From Porphyromonas sp. (GTDB lineage Bacteria; Bacteroidota; Bacteroidia; Bacteroidales; Porphyromonadaceae), in NCBI GenBank assembly GCA_029983505.1, contig JASBZK010000001.1, positions 1 to 64,000 of the forward strand: DNA of 64,000 nucleotides, read 5' to 3'. The stretch's first letter is position 1. The number at the start of each line of letters is the position of its first letter. Below, piece after piece: positions 61,302-64,000 of the stretch. A program made the position numbers and the translations under genes. The notes below the pieces were generated by a model. The model made no database searches. It saw only the letters and a list, made by a program, of their open reading frames with translations, and was not told the origin of the DNA.

Positions 61302-61389
61302 AAAAAAGAGATACAGACCGAGACAATCTTCTCGGTCTGTATCTCTTTTGGACGGGGTACGGACCGGGAAGATTGTCTCGGTCTGTATC
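61302..61389. repeat. Family A dispersed inverted repeat, copy 17 (terminator-like)
   Basis: Perfect 20-bp arms at 61304-61323 and 61330-61349 (loop CAATCT) start with AAAA and end with TTTT. A second pair GGGGTACGGACCGGG / CTCGGTCTGTATCCG follows. It probably terminates the minus-strand barrel gene. Confidence 0.75.
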
Positions 61390-61501
61390 CGGACCTTTGC
61401 ATCTGAGGCTCTCTGCAAAGGCCTTTTATCTTCCCCCAAAAAAAGCCCTCCTCCCGGGCGGGAAGAGAGCCTTTTTGAGTGTATCTTGACTTATCTGCTT
61501 A

Positions 61502-62188
61502 TCAGAAGCGGTAACCTACGGTTACGAAGAATGCAGAGTTCTTGGTAGCAGGCAGTGTCACGCCGGCAGCTTCTTTCACTCTGTTTATGTTCTGGAGACC
61601 GAACTGAGCACCTACACCCACGAGGAAACGGTTGTACTCTACACCGCCACCAACTTGGATACCCCAGTCGAATCTGTTGTATGCGCCGTTGTCACCAAAG
61701 AGGTTCGTGGACTTGCTGTCCGTAGTGGTCTTGGGATCCGTCACTGCGGTCGTCGTGCTGCTTGTCGTAGTCAGAGAGCTTCCCACGCCGACACCAAGGT
61801 AAGGACCTGCATTGACGAAGACGCCGAACTCGCCTGCGTTAAAGCCCACGTTCGCGAGAATGGGGACGTCGATGTAATAGAGGTGGGTGGTGGCAGATGC
61901 CTTCGTGTCGATGAGGTCACCGAACTTGAATCCGTTTTCCAATTTAGAACCCTTCATAGAGAAGTGTACCCCGGGACGCAAGGAGATATTCATATAACCT
62001 GCGTCGTAGAGGCTGAAGTCTGCATCAACGCCGACGCGTGCTCCGGAAGCAATCTTGGTGTCCTTGCTGTCACCAACCTTCAGCGTAGCACCTTGGTAAC
62101 CGGCGCTGATGATGAACGTGGGACGATACTGCGCATAAGCGCCTACAGTCATAAGTGCAGCAGCTGCTGCGAGCAAAAGCTTTTTCAT
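61502..62188 (-). CDS. Small outer-membrane beta-barrel (porin-family) protein
   Basis: 228 residues. Signal peptide MKKLLLAAAAALMTVGAYAQ, then alternating strands ending in FFVTVGYRF, as in the Bacteroidota outer-membrane barrel family (OMP_b-brl). A Thr/Ser-rich loop lies at about 140-160. It is probably an 8- to 10-strand barrel and its function is unknown. Single-gene unit with its own promoter and terminator. Confidence 0.82.
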   Translation of the reverse strand: MKKLLLAAAAALMTVGAYAQYRPTFIISAGYQGATLKVGDSKDTKIASGARVGVDADFSLYDAGYMNISLRPGVHFSMKGSKLENGFKFGDLIDTKASATTHLYYIDVPILANVGFNAGEFGVFVNAGPYLGVGVGSSLTTTSSTTTAVTDPKTTTDSKSTNLFGDNGAYNRFDWGIQVGGGVEYNRFLVGVGAQFGLQNINRVKEAAGVTLPATKNSAFFVTVGYRF

Positions 62189-62494
62189 ACTTTTCTGTTT
62201 CTTAGTTTTGTGATCCTTTAGCTGTCTATGGACGGGGATCCGTTATACTCATATTTCTCTGCCTCCCACGCTTGGGAGACTGTTTGCGTTTTTGCCGCGT
62301 TTCTCCCGAGGGAGATACCCCGCGACTTTCGCCTCAAAGGTGAGCAAAATCTCCGACACAGCCAAAAACAACGCTTTTTATTTCATATATTTGTCATAAA
62401 AGAGCGACCTTTTTGGATATTTGATTTCCTCAAGAGACAAAAAATTGGTACATTTATGCTGTATTTAATCACACCTAAACATTCCACACCCTTT
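62189..62494. other. Divergent promoter region
   Basis: 306 bp between the barrel gene and katG. Contains the barrel promoter (62335-62366) and an AT-rich katG leader with a near-consensus TACATTTA at 62449-62456. No OxyR- or PerR-like site could be identified by eye. Confidence 0.5.
62335..62366 (-). promoter_or_regulatory. Promoter of the barrel gene
   Basis: On the minus strand TTTG (62363-62366), a 20-bp spacer and CACCTTTG (62335-62342) match the -33/-7 consensus, with C for T at the first -7 position. Confidence 0.55.
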
Positions 62495-64000
62495 ATGGAA
62501 GAAAAAAAGACAGGCGGCTGCCCCTATATGCACGGGGCCAACACAAGAGCCAATGAGTCCGTTATGGACTGGTGGCCTAATTCGCTCAAGCTGAACATCC
62601 TCGCTCAGCAGGATAGCCGGACACAGCCCTTTCCCCACAATGACTTCGATTACCTCGAAGCCCTCAAGAGCCTTGACGTAGAGGCACTCCGAGAGGATCT
62701 CCTCGAACTGATGCACGACTCGCAGCCCTGGTGGCCCGCTGACTACGGTACGTATGCCGGACTTTTTGTCCGTATGGCGTGGCACAACGCGGGTACGTAC
62801 CGCATCGCTGACGGTCGCGGAGGCGGTAACCACGGTAATCAGCGCTTTGCTCCGCTTAACTCCTGGCCCGACAACGCCTCTCTCGACAATGCACGCCGGC
62901 TCCTCTGGCCGATCAAACAGAAGTACGGCAATAAGATCTCTTGGGCAGACCTTATCCCTTTCGCGGGAAACGTCGCCTACGAGTCCATCGGGCTGAAGAC
63001 CTATGGCTTCGCTTTTGGCCGAACGGACATCTGGCATCCCGAGATAGACGTCTACTGGGGCGCCGAAGAGCAGTGGCTCGCACCGAGCGATACCCGGTAC
63101 GAAGAAGTAGACCGACCCTCCTCCCTCGAACGCCCCCTTGCTGCGGTGCAGATGGGTCTCATCTACGTCAACCCCGAAGGCGTTAACGGCAAGCCTAACC
63201 CCCAGGCTACTGCGGATCAGGTAAGAGAGACGTTTGCCAGAATGGGGATGAACGACGAAGAAACAGTGGCGCTTACCGTCGGCGGACACACGCTCGGTAA
63301 AACCCACGGAGCCGGACCGGCGAAGGTTTTGGGCAGAGATCCCGAAGCTGCTGACCTCGAAGCTCAAGGTCTCGGATGGATCAATCCCAACCAAAACGGA
63401 TTGGCTCGCAATAAGATTACTTCCGGCATAGAAGGAGCCTGGACTACAGATCCTACCAAGTGGGACGACGGTTATCTCAAGATGCTCTTCGGACACGATT
63501 GGACACTGACGAAGAGCCCTGCCGGAGCGTGGCAGTGGGTGCCTATCGAGATTGCGGAGGAAGACAAACCGCGTGACCCGGATGATCCTGCCCTTAAGAC
63601 GATTCCGATTATGACGGACGCGGATATGGCGATGAAAGTGGATCCCGTCTACCGCGAGATCTGTCGGAAATTTATGTCCGACTTCGGGTATTTCTCCGAG
63701 ACCTTTGCGAAGGCCTGGTTTAAGTTGCTCCATCGAGATATGGGACCCAAGTCGCGCTACTTCGGTCCCTATGTCCCTGAGGAGGATCTGCTTTACCAAG
63801 ACCCGATAAAGGATTTTGGCAAGAAAGATTACGATGTCGATGTCGTAAAAGACCGTATTCGCAGGTCCGGACTCTCGCAGCAAGACCTTCTGAAGACGGC
63901 TTGGGACAGTGCCCGTACTTTCCGTATCAGCGACTACCGCGGCGGTGCAAACGGAGCCCATATCCGTCTTGAGCCGGCACGTCATTGGGCAGCAAACGAG
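62495..64000 (+). CDS. katG: Catalase-peroxidase KatG (5' part, runs off the window)
   Basis: The first 502 codons of a normally about 730-residue enzyme. Distal haem-site residues Arg93, Trp96 and His97 (RMAWHNAG) and proximal His265 (GGHTLGKTHG) are present. The Trp96-Tyr224-Met250 set for the covalent adduct needed for catalase activity is complete, with the Tyr-Met spacing of the Mycobacterium enzyme. It destroys hydrogen peroxide. The start at 62495 gives the usual SGGCP-like opening (TGGCPY). Confidence 0.96.
   Translation, partial: MEEKKTGGCPYMHGANTRANESVMDWWPNSLKLNILAQQDSRTQPFPHNDFDYLEALKSLDVEALREDLLELMHDSQPWWPADYGTYAGLFVRMAWHNAGTYRIADGRGGGNHGNQRFAPLNSWPDNASLDNARRLLWPIKQKYGNKISWADLIPFAGNVAYESIGLKTYGFAFGRTDIWHPEIDVYWGAEEQWLAPSDTRYEEVDRPSSLERPLAAVQMGLIYVNPEGVNGKPNPQATADQVRETFARMGMNDEETVALTVGGHTLGKTHGAGPAKVLGRDPEAADLEAQGLGWINPNQNGLARNKITSGIEGAWTTDPTKWDDGYLKMLFGHDWTLTKSPAGAWQWVPIEIAEEDKPRDPDDPALKTIPIMTDADMAMKVDPVYREICRKFMSDFGYFSETFAKAWFKLLHRDMGPKSRYFGPYVPEEDLLYQDPIKDFGKKDYDVDVVKDRIRRSGLSQQDLLKTAWDSARTFRISDYRGGANGAHIRLEPARHWAANE

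Larger units (their letters stand above)
61025..61501. other. Intergenic region: terminator repeat and TonB promoter
   Basis: On the minus strand this holds the 3' region of the barrel gene ending at 61502, family A copy 17 (61302-61389), an AT-rich stretch and the receptor promoter at 61126-61161. No gene is supported. Confidence 0.6.

Noticed and set aside
61205..61489. Several overlapping short frames
   Set aside because: All read through a family A inverted repeat; recurring peptides (such as GLYLF, SVCISF) come from the repeat DNA.
62465..63985. 506-codon minus-strand frame
   Set aside because: Antisense to katG, which has all active-site residues.
1..64000. tRNA or rRNA genes
   Set aside because: No T-loop (GGTTCRANTCC) with matching acceptor stem and no rRNA-like conserved blocks were found by eye; a covariance search would be decisive.

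Overview
The window reads as a chromosomal segment of a Bacteroidota bacterium, most likely order Bacteroidales and close to Porphyromonas. Support: a SusC/SusD (RagAB-like) pair, a protease with a type IX secretion (T9SS) C-terminal sorting domain next to a PorV/PorQ-family protein, several TonB-dependent receptors with N-terminal carboxypeptidase-like domains, BACON and DUF4374 lipoproteins, fused corrin-ring enzymes of the Bacteroides type, and TAnnTTTG -7 promoter boxes. The genus is an inference. No rRNA, tRNA, CRISPR array, prophage or intact insertion sequence was seen.

Layout. 1-994 has no gene: a 232-bp MITE-like element, a field of small hairpins, short tandem repeats and a terminator-like repeat. 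995-11449 (minus strand) is a protein-degradation and uptake locus: SusC, SusD, a BACON lipoprotein, a subtilisin-like protease and a PorV-like barrel. 12338-18716 (plus) is housekeeping: rlmD, rsfS, ftsH, purM, prfA. 18850-18977 folds into a multi-stem RNA with no assigned function. 19158-29333 (plus) holds a GIN-domain protein, an NfnAB-type oxidoreductase pair, a 1007-residue TPR protein with an outer-membrane barrel protein, and nhaA.

29562-45035 (plus) is one long corrinoid locus behind a cobalamin riboswitch: an exported CbiK-like chelatase, a TonB receptor, a DUF4374 lipoprotein, the fused enzymes CbiH-CbiC, CbiE-CbiT, CbiG-CbiF and CbiJ-CbiD plus CbiL, and a BtuFCD-type ABC importer. 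Synthesis and uptake are therefore probably co-regulated. Amidation, adenosylation and nucleotide-loop genes are not in the window.

45142-51941 (minus) is a shortened cell-wall/division cluster (ftsW, murG, murC, ftsQ) running into a CDF metal transporter and rnhB. 52323-56246 (plus) and 56747-61024 (minus) are two TonB receptor systems, one with an acid-phosphatase-like enzyme and one with a beta-helix lipoprotein. Their promoters share an unusual architecture that suggests common, perhaps phosphate, control. The window ends with an outer-membrane barrel protein and the first 502 codons of katG.

The most unusual signal is the repeat content. At least 17 gaps, including gaps inside operons, carry one family of inverted repeats built from GGTMYGTRTCTCG-type arms. 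One copy is translated in frame into the N-terminus of the BtuC-like permease. A second family consists of small hairpins whose stems are swapped while the flanking sequence is conserved.
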